42,169 bases of DNA from Neolewinella persica DSM 23188 (GTDB taxonomy: Bacteria > Bacteroidota > Bacteroidia > Chitinophagales > Saprospiraceae), in the NCBI RefSeq assembly GCF_000373105.1, contig NZ_KB890429.1, forward strand, positions 1 through 42,169. The letters run 5' to 3'. Positions 20,501 through 27,514 of this stretch are shown in pieces; the stretch's first letter is position 1; the number at the start of each line of letters is the position of its first letter. The notes under the pieces are model-generated. The model saw nothing but the letters and a program-made list of their open reading frames with translations, was not told the origin of the DNA and ran no database searches. The translations under genes and the position numbers were made by a program.

Positions 20501-20706
20501 CCCTGGATCAGAACGGCGAACCGTTGATCAACCCGACGACCGGCGAACCATACATCGCCAGCCCCGGCGTTAAACCAATCTTTACCGCTGGCGTTTCGGC
20601 CAGGGTGAACGTGTTCGGCCAGCTGGTGGTGGAGCCCTTCCTGGCAAAGCCCCTGATTAAGAACGCGGGCTGGAGCTTTGGGGTGAATTTATTACCGGGG
20701 TGGTAG
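17566..20706 (+). CDS. Secreted metalloprotease-like / WD40-like propeller / outer-membrane barrel protein
   Basis: I prefer ATG 17566 (or ATG 17575) over the upstream in-frame TTG 17548; both leave the signal peptide ending LILPVLLTAQ. The N-terminal ~270 residues form a peptidase MA-like domain: HELVH (nt 17986-18000) with the downstream WMVEGLAEY giving the third zinc ligand. Next come TolB/PD40-type propeller blades (ISPNGKYLIFLSERD, TWSPDSKQFAYT, LYFLSNRDGFRNIYRF; ~nt 18460-19160). The C-terminal ~380 residues are strand-rich and Gly/aromatic-rich, contain YLRGL resembling the Omp85 loop-6 motif, and end in Trp like outer-membrane barrels. Inference: the barrel sits in the outer membrane and displays or encloses the peptidase and propeller. 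The substrate is unknown. A decayed copy of part of this gene lies downstream (20926-20997). Confidence 0.85.
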   Translation: MNIMKTNYHPWLMLLALILPVLLTAQTGGFGRNKPHYENFDFKVHETKHFELYTYLNNEEWLRDFLNDSEEWYKVHQLVLQDTIAFRNPMVIYANHADFQQTNAISGAIGTGTGGVTEAFKNRVILPVAHTNQQTHHVLGHELVHAFQYDMVIRGDGTKLQDLQNIPLWMVEGLAEYLSIGSVDPFTAMWMRDAVLNDDVPSIKDLSSGKYFPYRYGQAFWAFVTGLKGDDIINPYFRGTAQWGLEKSTKMVLGYELKDLSKLWQESLQKTYGPQVAGAKEDRNVGKELVSPNSGGGRINIAPEISPNGKYLIFLSERDLFNIDLFLADARTGEVIRKIRTNTTRGHVDDLSYIENSGTWSPDSKQFAYTIVAKGRNALVIADVDKGKAVRTIFPEGVDAFTLPSWSTDGKSIVVSGLVNGQTDLYQVDVRSERVTQLTDDAYSETHPHWGIDGQTIYYSTDRVAIQTKSRPHGALRFNLATLNVVTGETKDLPLFPGADNFNPVQAEDGTLYFLSNRDGFRNIYRFNPANEQLEQVTDLITGVSGITHFAPAMSIDRRNNRLVYTYFNQKGYRIYGALADRLEGKIVSADSVDLTPATLPRLNPRANLIVDRLLANMDKDEVLAPEDISERPYKPKFKLDHISGGTGVGVNNNPVFGTNAGLAGGVQALFSDILGNNQLFGGLSLNGELSDFGGSAAWLNRKHRVNYGFTVGRTPFRSFGQLAPRLETLDLGNDVTVDVGNAPYLIRRLYENQVGGFASIPFSTKLRLEGSVSASLYSNRVDQYNRYFDPVTGRNVNLINNRPERREDLETESFLLGKAGVALVGDDSKFGLTAPISGYRYRLGVDQYAGEFEFTNVTADFRKYIWFGKGALALRAMHQGRYGGNGNDLFPLYLGSPWYLRGLTGNDVVPTLAAGGRDVNELVGSKLLVANAEIRIPFTGPEQLALIKSKFLFSDLNFFVDGGLAFTNIDQFGGPTFTLDQNGEPLINPTTGEPYIASPGVKPIFTAGVSARVNVFGQLVVEPFLAKPLIKNAGWSFGVNLLPGW

Positions 20707-20710
20707 GTTA

Positions 20711-20751
20711 GTCTATTGGACTTTTGGGCGGAAATAGACCAATAGACCAAA
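20711..20751. repeat. CCAATAG-type dispersed repeat array
   Basis: Contains GTCTATTGGAC and then AATAGACCAATAGACCAAATA, i.e. units of the CCAATAG motif in both orientations. Related arrays are at 21001-21033, 38966-39013 and 40733-40782. Confidence 0.6.
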
Positions 20752-20780
20752 TAAGAATATTTAGTGTGTGTATTAGTATC

Positions 20781-20821
20781 GCGCGGACTCAGGGCTTTTG
20801 CTCGGGTTCGCGCTTTTTTTT
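20781..20821 (+). terminator. Rho-independent terminator of the peptidase/barrel gene
   Basis: A 10-bp stem (GCGCGGACTC at 20781-20790 with GGGTTCGCGC at 20804-20813, two G-T pairs) followed by eight T. A classic intrinsic terminator. Confidence 0.8.
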
Positions 20822-20925
20822 GGCGCATTGGGACTATTCCTATTTAATCATCTGGTTGTTCATGTACTCAATTTACTTTTTTGATGGTTGAATTTATGTT
20901 ACACTATCTCGCTAAGAAGCTCAAT

Positions 20926-20997
20926 GGTACCAGCGCCGGCGGGGTTACCGAAGCTTTTAAGCACAGGGTAATATTGCCAGTAGTGCATACCAACTAA
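20926..20997 (+). pseudogene. Relic fragment of the upstream peptidase/barrel gene
   Basis: The 24 codons from 20926 read GTSAGGVTEAFKHRVILPVVHTN and then stop. The intact gene at ~17887-17961 reads GTGTGGVTEAFKNRVILPVAHTN and then Gln. Many synonymous third-base changes, and CAA turned into TAA exactly where the active gene continues to its HExxH, show an old, formerly selected copy. The ORF can be opened to ATG 20884, but that upstream part has no similarity. No catalytic residues remain. Confidence 0.75.
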
Positions 20998-21000
20998 CAG

Positions 21001-21033
21001 TCCAATAGACCAATAGCACCAATAGTCCAATAA
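21001..21033. repeat. CCAATAG-type dispersed repeat array
   Basis: Four close copies (TCCAATAG, ACCAATAG, CACCAATAG, TCCAATA) lie right after the peptidase relic and end next to the -7-like box of the ApbE gene. Confidence 0.65.
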
Positions 21034-21034
21034 G

Positions 21035-21042
21035 TACCTTTG
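21035..21042 (+). promoter_or_regulatory. Possible -7 promoter element of apbE (TACCTTTG)
   Basis: Matches TAnnTTTG, 24 nt before the ATG. No clear TTG at -33; the repeat array occupies that position. Confidence 0.4.
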
Positions 21043-21065
21043 CCAACGCAAAACCTTTCAACTCA

Positions 21066-22097
21066 ATGCGGTACCTCCTCCCTGTAGTCTCCCTGCTTTT
21101 TTTGTCCTTCCTCTGCACCTGCGACCGCGCCCCCGAAAACACTGCGGAAACCATCACGCAAAACCCGCCACCCATCTGCCGTTTACAGGGCGAGGCAATG
21201 GGCAGTTACTTTCGGGTGACCTACGTGGGAGATAGTATTCCGGGCCTCGGCGAACGGATTGACAGCCTGTTGGATGCCTATAACCTGGAGTTGTCGGCCT
21301 GGGTACCCACGAGTAAACTGACGGCATTTAACGAAAGCCAGAAGGGTGTTGACCTGTTTGGAACGATGCATTTTGCCCCGAACCTGGAACTCGCAAAGCG
21401 CGTGAGCCGGGAAACAGACGGCGCCTACGACCCAACAATTGCGCCGCTGGTGAACTACTGGGGCTTTGGAACCGGTACGCCCCGGGAATCATCTGAAGTC
21501 ATCATGGAAGAGGTCCGGGCGCTTTTGCCGTTGGTCGGTCTCCAGAACATAAGCATGGAGGGTACGATGCTGCGTAAGTCTTCTCCGGGGGTGATGCTCG
21601 ACCTTAATGCCAGTGCCAAAGGCTACGGTGTCGACCTGATCTCGCAGTTACTGGCGGCCGCCGGCCGCCCGGATCACCTGGTAGACATCGGCGGAGAAAT
21701 GCGCGCCGGCGGAAACAAATATGGCCGCCCCTGGAACGTGGCTATTCGTCTGCCGGATGAGGACAAAGCAAAAATTGCTCAGGCCGGGACCCTGCCCCTG
21801 AGCAATGGCCGGGCCATTGCCACCTCCGGCAATTACCTGAACTATTATAAGGTGGACGGCGAAGTCTTCAGCCATACCATTAACCCCAAGACCGGATTAG
21901 TGGAACGCAACCGTTTATTGAGCGCCAGTGTGCTGGCGCCCGACTGTGCCACGGCAGATGCTTACGCCACCGCTTGTATGGTCATGGGCCCCGAAAAGGC
22001 GCTGGAGCTGATTAATGCCCGCCCGGAGCTGGAGGGATATTTTCTGATAGCCAGTGAAAACGGAGGCTTAGAGACGGTGAAATCGTCGGGGTTGTAA
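21066..22097 (+). CDS. apbE: FAD:protein FMN transferase (ApbE family lipoprotein)
   Basis: ApbE proteins attach FMN from FAD to Thr/Ser of partner flavoproteins, such as Rnf/Nqr subunits, on the periplasmic side. Seen here: a signal peptide ending LLFLSFLCTC, which reads as a lipobox (lipid-modified Cys at 17 or 19). Then GEAMGSYF (usual GTMGT), LDLNASAKGYGVD, DIGGE, HTINPKTG and CATADAYATACMVMG, the metal- and FAD-binding motifs. 343 aa, the usual length. The lipobox Cys codons lie inside a copy of the dispersed 18-mer (21114-21131). No Rnf or Nqr genes are in the window, so the target protein is unknown. Confidence 0.93.
   Translation: MRYLLPVVSLLFLSFLCTCDRAPENTAETITQNPPPICRLQGEAMGSYFRVTYVGDSIPGLGERIDSLLDAYNLELSAWVPTSKLTAFNESQKGVDLFGTMHFAPNLELAKRVSRETDGAYDPTIAPLVNYWGFGTGTPRESSEVIMEEVRALLPLVGLQNISMEGTMLRKSSPGVMLDLNASAKGYGVDLISQLLAAAGRPDHLVDIGGEMRAGGNKYGRPWNVAIRLPDEDKAKIAQAGTLPLSNGRAIATSGNYLNYYKVDGEVFSHTINPKTGLVERNRLLSASVLAPDCATADAYATACMVMGPEKALELINARPELEGYFLIASENGGLETVKSSGL
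21114..21131 (+). repeat. Dispersed 18-mer copy TGCACCTGCGACCGCGCC, inside apbE
   Basis: Exact consensus copy, sense to the gene; it encodes C-T-C-D-R-A at the lipobox/mature N-terminus. Confidence 0.7.
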
Positions 22098-22183
22098 ACT
22101 GTCACTTTTCCTGCCGCCGGATGCTAAATACTTCCGCTCCCGGACTACAATGATTCATTGCCGCCTGACTACCTTGCGGCCCC

Positions 22184-23080
22184 ATGTCCAAACCCGCCCC
22201 CCCAACCTACCTGGATTACTTTACGCTCGTTTTTCTGGCCCTCATCTGGGGAACCAGTTATATCCTTATCAAGAAAGGGCTGGAGGTATTCAGCCCTTTG
22301 CAGGTAGCTACACTTCGCTTAGGCATTTCTGCACTGGCTTTAGCGCCACTTGCCTATACCCATTTGCGGAAGATTAAATGGAAGCAAGTACCCTTATTAA
22401 TTGTTATCGGGATAACCGGGACAGGGTTACCCTCTTTTTTATTCCCGTTTGCCCAAACGGAACTCAGTAGCAGCCTTACCGGTATGTTAAGCGGACTGGT
22501 GCCCTTATGCACTTTTTTACTGGCCTGGTTGTTTTTCGCTAACCGCGACGCTGGCATCAGGCAGTTGTTGGGGGTGTTGTTGGGGTTAGGAGGAGCGGTG
22601 TTATTGGCCTGGGCTGCGCCCGGAGCAGCGGGGCAAACGACACAGTTCGCTTACGCAGGGTTTATTTTGCTGGCTTGTTTTTGTTATGCATTGAGTTCAA
22701 ACCTTGTGGGTGCCTATTTTAAGGATATTTCTTCGCTGACCATTACGGTGTCCAGCTTTTTTCTGGTAGGATTACCGGCTTTAATTTGGGCGGGAACCGC
22801 AGGTGCAGTGGGAGAGACGGTAGCAAAGGCCGCTGGCAATACCGGTTGGTGGGCCCTGGGCTACGTTACTGCACTTGCCCTGGTAAGTACCGTGCTGGCG
22901 AGTATCATCTTCTTTAAAATGGTGCAACGGACCGGAGCCGTATTCAGCAGTACCGTGAGTTATATTGTCCCGGTTGTTGCCATATCCTGGGGGTTGCTGG
23001 ACGGGGAAGGCTTTGCTGCCCTGCAGTTACCGGCAATTGCTCTGATTATGATAGGAATTTTCCTTAGTCGACGTAAGTAA
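22184..23080 (+). CDS. EamA-family (DMT superfamily) membrane transporter
   Basis: 298 residues with about ten hydrophobic helices in two homologous EamA halves (~10-145 and ~155-295). The N-terminal half starts with FLALIWGTSYILIKKGLEVFSPLQVATLR, abbreviated here to the key WGTSYILIKKGL motif, and the second with FILLACFCYALSSNLVG. It sits in the inner membrane. Family members export amino acids or other small metabolites, but the substrate cannot be read from sequence. ATG 22184 follows the ApbE stop by 86 bp, so it may be co-transcribed with apbE or have its own promoter. Confidence 0.9.
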   Translation: MSKPAPPTYLDYFTLVFLALIWGTSYILIKKGLEVFSPLQVATLRLGISALALAPLAYTHLRKIKWKQVPLLIVIGITGTGLPSFLFPFAQTELSSSLTGMLSGLVPLCTFLLAWLFFANRDAGIRQLLGVLLGLGGAVLLAWAAPGAAGQTTQFAYAGFILLACFCYALSSNLVGAYFKDISSLTITVSSFFLVGLPALIWAGTAGAVGETVAKAAGNTGWWALGYVTALALVSTVLASIIFFKMVQRTGAVFSSTVSYIVPVVAISWGLLDGEGFAALQLPAIALIMIGIFLSRRK

Positions 23081-23125
23081 GCCCAAACAAGCGCTTTTAA
23101 CGGGGAAATTCCGTTATTGAGGGCA

Positions 23126-24625
23126 ATGAAGTGCATAGTACTAGTAGTGTGTTTAACATTGTTGATGGCAGGAGGCCTTCGGGCAGCGGGCAGCGCTGCG
23201 GATTCACCGTTGTTTGACCACAAGTCTTTAGCGGCCCCCGCCTTCGGGCCGGTAGCTTTGGATGCGCCGTCTGCTGATTCGACGCAAGATTCTGTGACGA
23301 TTGTCGATATTTTTCTCCGCGGCCACAAGCGGACCCGAAGTGCAGTCATCTTTCGGGAAATGACTTTTGGTAAGGGCGCTAGAATTGCCGCCGATAAGCT
23401 GGAAGGTGAAATTGCCCTGACCTACAGTGCCTTAATGAATACTGGCTTATTTGCCAGTATGGAGATTTCTCATTCAGATAGTCTATTGGGTAAGGGCCTG
23501 GAAACCATTACCATTGATATCCGGGAAACCTGGTACATCTACCCGGTGCCGGTTTTCTCTCTTGCTGACCGAAATTTCAACGTTTGGTGGAGAGACCAGG
23601 GTGGTTCGCTGGATCGGGTCAACCTCGGTGGTAAACTTTCCTACTACAATTTTACCGGCCGACGCGACCGGTTTAAAATAGGTTTTACCACCGGCTATAC
23701 CCGGGAATACGAAGCGGGCTATCGTTTGCCTTACCTTAATAAAGAAGGCAGTATTGGCGTAAACGTTGATTACAGCTTTAAGCAACGTAGGGAGCAGAAT
23801 TACCAGACGGTCAATAACCAGCAACTATTTTATTTAGATGAGGATGCCTTTGTTTATAAGAATACCAGCGCCGACATAGCAATGACCTACCGGCGTAAGT
23901 TATACGTATCGCATGTGTTGAGGATGGGATACCGTAGTACGGAGATTGCCGATACCATCGCCAGGGTATTGAACCCTGAATTCTTAGGGGATGGAAGAAG
24001 TAGCCAATCCTACTTTCAGCTGGAGTACCGCTATCGTAATGATCGTCGGGATGTAAGAAACTACCCATGGAATGGCTACTTTATAGAAGCCTCTTTAGTG
24101 AAAGACGGCTTAGGAGTGACTAATGAAAGACGCGGATTTACTGCCGGATTAACCTTGAGAAAGTTTTGGCCGCTTAGCGATAAGCTTTCTGTGAATGCAG
24201 GCCTGGGTGGCAAATACAGTTTAATCCGCGATCAGCAACCTTTCCTGGAGAACCGCGCCATCGGTTTTGGGAATAATGGGATTGTGGGGTATCAATTTTA
24301 CGTCGTAGATGGGTTAGACATGGCCATCTGGAGATTTGGTGTCCGCAGGCAATTATTTGATACTGATCTGGATTTAGGTAAATTGGTCTTTATTCCTGCT
24401 TTCAGGTATATACCGGTTCGGGTATTGCTGGCTTTTCAGTTTAACCAGGGCTTCGCAAATGCACCATTTGCCGGCGAGAATAATGAGCTGAATAATACGC
24501 TGTTGACGGGCGCTAGTCTTGGGCTGGATGTAGTTTTGTTTTACGATATGGTGGGAAGTCTGCAGTATAACCGTAACCACCTGGGGGAGGGGGGAGTGTT
24601 TCTGGCTTTAAACCTTAATTTCTAA
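23126..24625 (+). CDS. POTRA/Omp85-like outer membrane protein
   Basis: I chose ATG 23126 over TTG 23117: it gives signal peptide MKCIVLVVCLTLLMAGGLRA. After a short linker comes one POTRA-like domain (~50-130: TIVDIFLRGHKRTRSAVIFREM, abbreviated to VDIFLRGHKRTRSAVIFRE, then LMNTGLFASMEI and ITIDIRETW). A strand-rich barrel follows (~135-499) with Omp85-like YPWNGYFIEA and a terminal ...LALNLNF, the aromatic outer-membrane ending. Omp85 proteins insert or translocate proteins or lipids at the outer membrane. With one POTRA it is too short to be the main BamA, so a specialised Omp85 paralogue is likely. It lies 45 bp after the EamA gene and only 3 bp before nadK. Confidence 0.85.
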   Translation: MKCIVLVVCLTLLMAGGLRAAGSAADSPLFDHKSLAAPAFGPVALDAPSADSTQDSVTIVDIFLRGHKRTRSAVIFREMTFGKGARIAADKLEGEIALTYSALMNTGLFASMEISHSDSLLGKGLETITIDIRETWYIYPVPVFSLADRNFNVWWRDQGGSLDRVNLGGKLSYYNFTGRRDRFKIGFTTGYTREYEAGYRLPYLNKEGSIGVNVDYSFKQRREQNYQTVNNQQLFYLDEDAFVYKNTSADIAMTYRRKLYVSHVLRMGYRSTEIADTIARVLNPEFLGDGRSSQSYFQLEYRYRNDRRDVRNYPWNGYFIEASLVKDGLGVTNERRGFTAGLTLRKFWPLSDKLSVNAGLGGKYSLIRDQQPFLENRAIGFGNNGIVGYQFYVVDGLDMAIWRFGVRRQLFDTDLDLGKLVFIPAFRYIPVRVLLAFQFNQGFANAPFAGENNELNNTLLTGASLGLDVVLFYDMVGSLQYNRNHLGEGGVFLALNLNF

Positions 24626-24628
24626 ATT

Positions 24629-25513
24629 ATGCAAGTAGTTATTTATAGTCAGGTACTAAAGGAAAAGGACATTCCGCACGTCCAGGAACTGTTTGACCTG
24701 CTGGCGGACGGGCAGTTCTCTACCTACGTGTATGGCCCTTATCTGGAGGAAATCAGGCAGCACATAACCTTTAAACGTGACGTCGGTGTATTCGAAAGCC
24801 ACATCGATTTTAGCCTGAAGCGCTTTGATATGTTAATTACCCTGGGGGGGGATGGCACGATTCTTAAAGCAGCTACGCTGGTGCGGGATTTTAATATTCC
24901 CATCCTGGGTATTAATCTTGGCCGACTGGGTTTTTTGGCCCGGGTGGAGAAGACAAAGCTTAAAGAAACGTTGAATTTACTTGCTAAAGGCAGGTTTGAG
25001 ACGGAGGAAAGAGATATGCTTTACCTCGAGAGCAACATGCCCATTTTTGGCGATACACCGTATGCATTGAATGATTGTACTTTGCTCAAACGGGATACTT
25101 CCTCGATGATCACCATACATACCTTTATTAATGGGGCTTATTTGAACAGCTATTGGGCGGATGGCATTATTGTCGCTACGCCTACCGGATCGACTGGATA
25201 CAGCCTGAGTTGTGGCGGGCCAATTGTTTTTCCGGGAAGTGGGAATTTTGTGGTAACTCCGGTCGCCCCGCACAACCTGAATGTCCGCCCAATAGTCATC
25301 AGTGATGATTCAGTGATCAGCTTCGAAATAGAGGGGCGTGCGGAGAATTTTCTTTGTACGTTGGATTCTCGCTTTGAGACAATAACGTCTGTTCACAGTC
25401 TGGCAGTCAGGAAGAATTCTTTTGGGTTGAACCTCGTAAGATTACCAGGAGTGAACTTTATGGAGACGCTAAGGTCCAAGCTTAACTGGGGTGCCGACCG
25501 CCGCAACCATTGA
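24629..25513 (+). CDS. nadK: NAD kinase
   Basis: NAD kinase makes NADP from NAD and ATP in the cytosol. The sequence shows MLITLGGDGTILKAA (GGDGT at 73-77), ILGINLGRLGFLA, the NE-type motif as ALNDCTLLKRD, WADGIIVATPTGSTGYSLS with CGGPI, and PHNLNVRPIVI. At 294 aa it is normal. The Asp in place of Glu in the ND motif is seen in Bacteroidota relatives as far as I recall. Its ATG is 3 bp after the Omp85 gene, so the two are almost surely co-transcribed. Confidence 0.95.
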   Translation: MQVVIYSQVLKEKDIPHVQELFDLLADGQFSTYVYGPYLEEIRQHITFKRDVGVFESHIDFSLKRFDMLITLGGDGTILKAATLVRDFNIPILGINLGRLGFLARVEKTKLKETLNLLAKGRFETEERDMLYLESNMPIFGDTPYALNDCTLLKRDTSSMITIHTFINGAYLNSYWADGIIVATPTGSTGYSLSCGGPIVFPGSGNFVVTPVAPHNLNVRPIVISDDSVISFEIEGRAENFLCTLDSRFETITSVHSLAVRKNSFGLNLVRLPGVNFMETLRSKLNWGADRRNH

Positions 25514-25553
25514 TAGTCCACCAGGATATCCGCTTTATATCGACATTGATGAG

Positions 25554-25572
25554 CGACCAGGTTGCCTGGTCG
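25554..25572. terminator. Hairpin after nadK, possible terminator
   Basis: An 8-bp GC-rich stem with loop TTG, 41 bp after the nadK stop. It lacks a T-run, so the terminator call is weak. Confidence 0.35.
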
Positions 25573-26321
25573 TTAGGGTGGCGTTATGCGTTAGGTTGAT
25601 CTTGAAAATTGGAAAGTAACAACTGGTTGAATCGGGATGATAAACGGCTCTGATTTGTAATTCAGTGTTTACAATCAGCGGTTCTCCGCTATTAATTCCA
25701 GAGGTATTGTTAGGCAATTGAAAGTGGCATATCTTGACAGTAATATACTCCTCACGAAGTGGTTTGGAAAATTACGTGGCGCTGAGCGCCGGCAAACGCT
25801 ATTGATCTCAGGTCGACTGTATCCCAAACCTTCACGGTTTGGGTATAGTAGGAGCATCGCTAATGGAAAATTATAATTCTGGTGAGGATTATTACCATTC
25901 TGTATTAGGGAAATTATCATACATGATGCCCCCATCACGTAAGCGCATAAACTAAATTCTTGCAATGACCCGGCGTAAGTACTTCAGTGCTGCCGGTAAG
26001 TACAAGAATTCGTTTTACATCCGGCAACCGTATCCCAATGTTTTTTAGATTGGTGGGTAATATGTAGCGACCTGGATTAATTTTAATATTTTAAATATTT
26101 ATAAATAAAATTGACGGAAGGACCGGTAAACAGGTTCGGTAGAGTTGTATGAACCGGTCATTAATACAAAGTCAACACTGTGTGGTAAAGAAAAATAACC
26201 GCACCATTCGAGTAGTTAGAAGACGCATTCAGGTAATCGAACAGCCTCATTTAATGATAAATTAAGGGGGAGGTATCCTTGGAATTGAACAATATTAGTG
26301 TATATTATGTATATTAAAGAC

Positions 26322-26329
26322 TATCTTTG
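26322..26329 (+). promoter_or_regulatory. Possible -7 promoter element (TATCTTTG) for the AT-hook gene
   Basis: Perfect TAnnTTTG match followed by CGG, 130 nt before the ATG. That gives a leader of about 120 nt. No -33 TTG at the standard distance. Confidence 0.4.
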
Positions 26330-26458
26330 CGGCGAGTAAATGGATTCTTCAATATAATCAGACACATAATACACTTTGTTTTTCCTACTTATTTAACACT
26401 AAGTCAGGTGCTTATTGTGGCTGATGGCCAGAAGGGTACCTGAACTCAAAACAGATAC

Positions 26459-27286
26459 ATGGCTAATTTAAAAAAAGAGGTAATGAGCCTCATCAGTCGC
26501 TTTGATGCGGCACAAGAAGCTTTTTCGGCAAATTCAGTAGAGCTGAAGAAAATAACGAAGAAGCATAAGAAAGCGCTTAAGGCTGCACAAGCAGAAGCTA
26601 AAGCTGCACGTATAGAAGTAGAAGCGCTCAAGGCTGAACTTGCTATTATTAAAGCTGGTGCACCAGCCAAGCGTAGTGCCGGCCGTCCGAAAAAGGCAAC
26701 CACCAAGCCGGCTGCCAAGCGCGGTGCTGGTCGTCCGAAAAAGACTGCTGCGACTTCTGAAGTTGCAGCTGCTGAAGTTGCAGAGACTACGGAGACTGCT
26801 GCAGCCAAGCCAGCACGAAAGCGCGGTCCTGGTCGTCCGAAAAAGGCCGCCACTGCTTCCGCTGCTAAGCCGACTGCCAAAAAGCGCGGTCCTGGCCGTC
26901 CGAAAAAAGCCGCTTCTGCTTCCGCTGCTAAGCCGACTGCCAAGAAGCGTGGTCCTGGTCGTCCGAAAAAAGCCGCTTCTGCTGCTACTGCTGGAGTCGC
27001 AGATGCTGCTCCCGTTAAAGCAAAGGCTACTGGTGCTAAGAAAAAAGGTCCTGGTCGTCCACGAACCAAGCCAGCTGCTCCGGTCAGTGCATTGCAATCC
27101 GTCAAGGGTGTAGGTCCGGCCATGGCAGCTCAGTTCGAAGCTGCGGGTGTAAAGACTCCAGCGGCGATGTCTAAACTGTCTAACGTGAAAATGGCCGCAA
27201 TCCTGGCTAATTGTGGCCCCCGTTACCGCAATGCGGACAATGCCAAAATGCAGCGCTACCGCGATGCCGCCAAGGCTGCGAAGTAG
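26459..27286 (+). CDS. AT-hook/helix-hairpin-helix DNA-binding protein (nucleoid-associated protein candidate)
   Basis: 275 residues. Residues 1-65 are Ala/Glu/Lys-rich and probably a coiled coil. Six AT-hook cores (GRP flanked by Lys/Arg) have their R-P at 76-77, 92-93, 126-127, 147-148, 168-169 and 200-201, mostly as KRGPGRPKKA in Ala/Lys-rich H1-like spacers. The C-terminus (~214-256) has VKGVGPAMAAQFEAAGVKT, a helix-hairpin-helix fold typical of non-specific DNA binding. AT-hooks bind the minor groove of A/T runs. Inference: a chromatin- or nucleoid-like protein in the cytosol. Two spacers are a near-perfect 63-bp DNA repeat (26821-26946), so hook number may vary between strains. The AT-rich tract upstream could be its own target. 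Confidence 0.85.
   Translation: MANLKKEVMSLISRFDAAQEAFSANSVELKKITKKHKKALKAAQAEAKAARIEVEALKAELAIIKAGAPAKRSAGRPKKATTKPAAKRGAGRPKKTAATSEVAAAEVAETTETAAAKPARKRGPGRPKKAATASAAKPTAKKRGPGRPKKAASASAAKPTAKKRGPGRPKKAASAATAGVADAAPVKAKATGAKKKGPGRPRTKPAAPVSALQSVKGVGPAMAAQFEAAGVKTPAAMSKLSNVKMAAILANCGPRYRNADNAKMQRYRDAAKAAK
26821..26985 (+). repeat. 63-bp tandem repeat encoding AT-hook plus spacer
   Basis: GCGCGGTCCTGG restarts at 26821, 26884 and (as GCGTGGTCCTGG) 26947, giving an exact 63-bp period. The first two units are nearly identical and the third diverges in its second half. In-frame (21 codons), so copy changes would keep the frame. Confidence 0.85.
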
Positions 27287-27310
27287 AAGAAATTACATTT
27301 ACTCAAATGT

Positions 27311-27346
27311 AAAAAGGTCATGTCTCTCCGGGGACATGACCTTTTT
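27311..27346 (+). terminator. Rho-independent terminator after the AT-hook gene
   Basis: A 14-bp perfect stem (AAAAAGGTCATGTC at 27311-27324, complement at 27333-27346) with an 8-nt loop. It has A-runs on the left and T-runs on the right, so it may be bidirectional. Confidence 0.85.
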
Positions 27347-27514
27347 CAATTTTAAACGTCTAACTCTTACCGAGATTATTATCACATACTTGTATGGCGA
27401 ATAATATCCGTGTGATCATTACCGTTACGGAGGCTGTGTCGTGAAATACAGCTTTGTAATTTTCATGTTGTAATCACATTTTTTGAATTCAAACCCGCTA
27501 AAAACCAATATTTT

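Larger units (their letters stand above)
20707..21065. other. Intergenic region with terminator, repeats and gene relic
   Basis: A 359-bp gap. In order it holds a CCAATAG-type array (20711-20751), a strong terminator (20781-20821), a short relic of the upstream peptidase gene (20926-20997), a second CCAATAG array (21001-21033) and a -7-like box (21035-21042) before the ApbE gene. Repeats flanking a gene fragment suggest a past rearrangement. Confidence 0.65.
25514..26458. other. 945-bp gene-free, AT-rich structured gap
   Basis: The largest gap in the window. I see no credible gene; a 96-codon minus-strand ORF (25675-25965) has no recognisable features. Visible structure: hairpin CGACCAGG-ttg-CCTGGTCG (25554-25572, perhaps the nadK terminator, though without a T-run); CTGATTTGTAA paired with TTACAATCAG (~25649-25678); hairpin CCCAAACC/GGTTTGGG (25823-25843); inverted repeat AATTCTTG (25955-25962) / CAAGAATT (26003-26010) enclosing a direct repeat GTAAGTAC; GACCGGT/ACCGGTC (26121-26159); and a run of almost pure A/T at ~26077-26112. 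A -7-like box follows at 26322. It may hold decayed genes, an sRNA, or binding sites for the AT-hook protein encoded next. Confidence 0.5.

Noticed and set aside
25675..25965. 96-codon minus-strand ORF in the large gap
   Set aside because: No recognisable domain, weak hydrophobic pattern, no start context; likely chance in non-coding DNA.
26121..26159. tRNA-like fold around GACCGGT...ACCGGTC with GGTTC
   Set aside because: No proper acceptor, anticodon and T-arm set; only isolated stems.
26446..27123. 225-codon antisense and 157-codon +frame ORFs across the AT-hook gene
   Set aside because: Low-complexity shadows of the Ala/Lys/Arg-rich repeats; the AT-hook frame has a proper start, coiled coil and HhH end.
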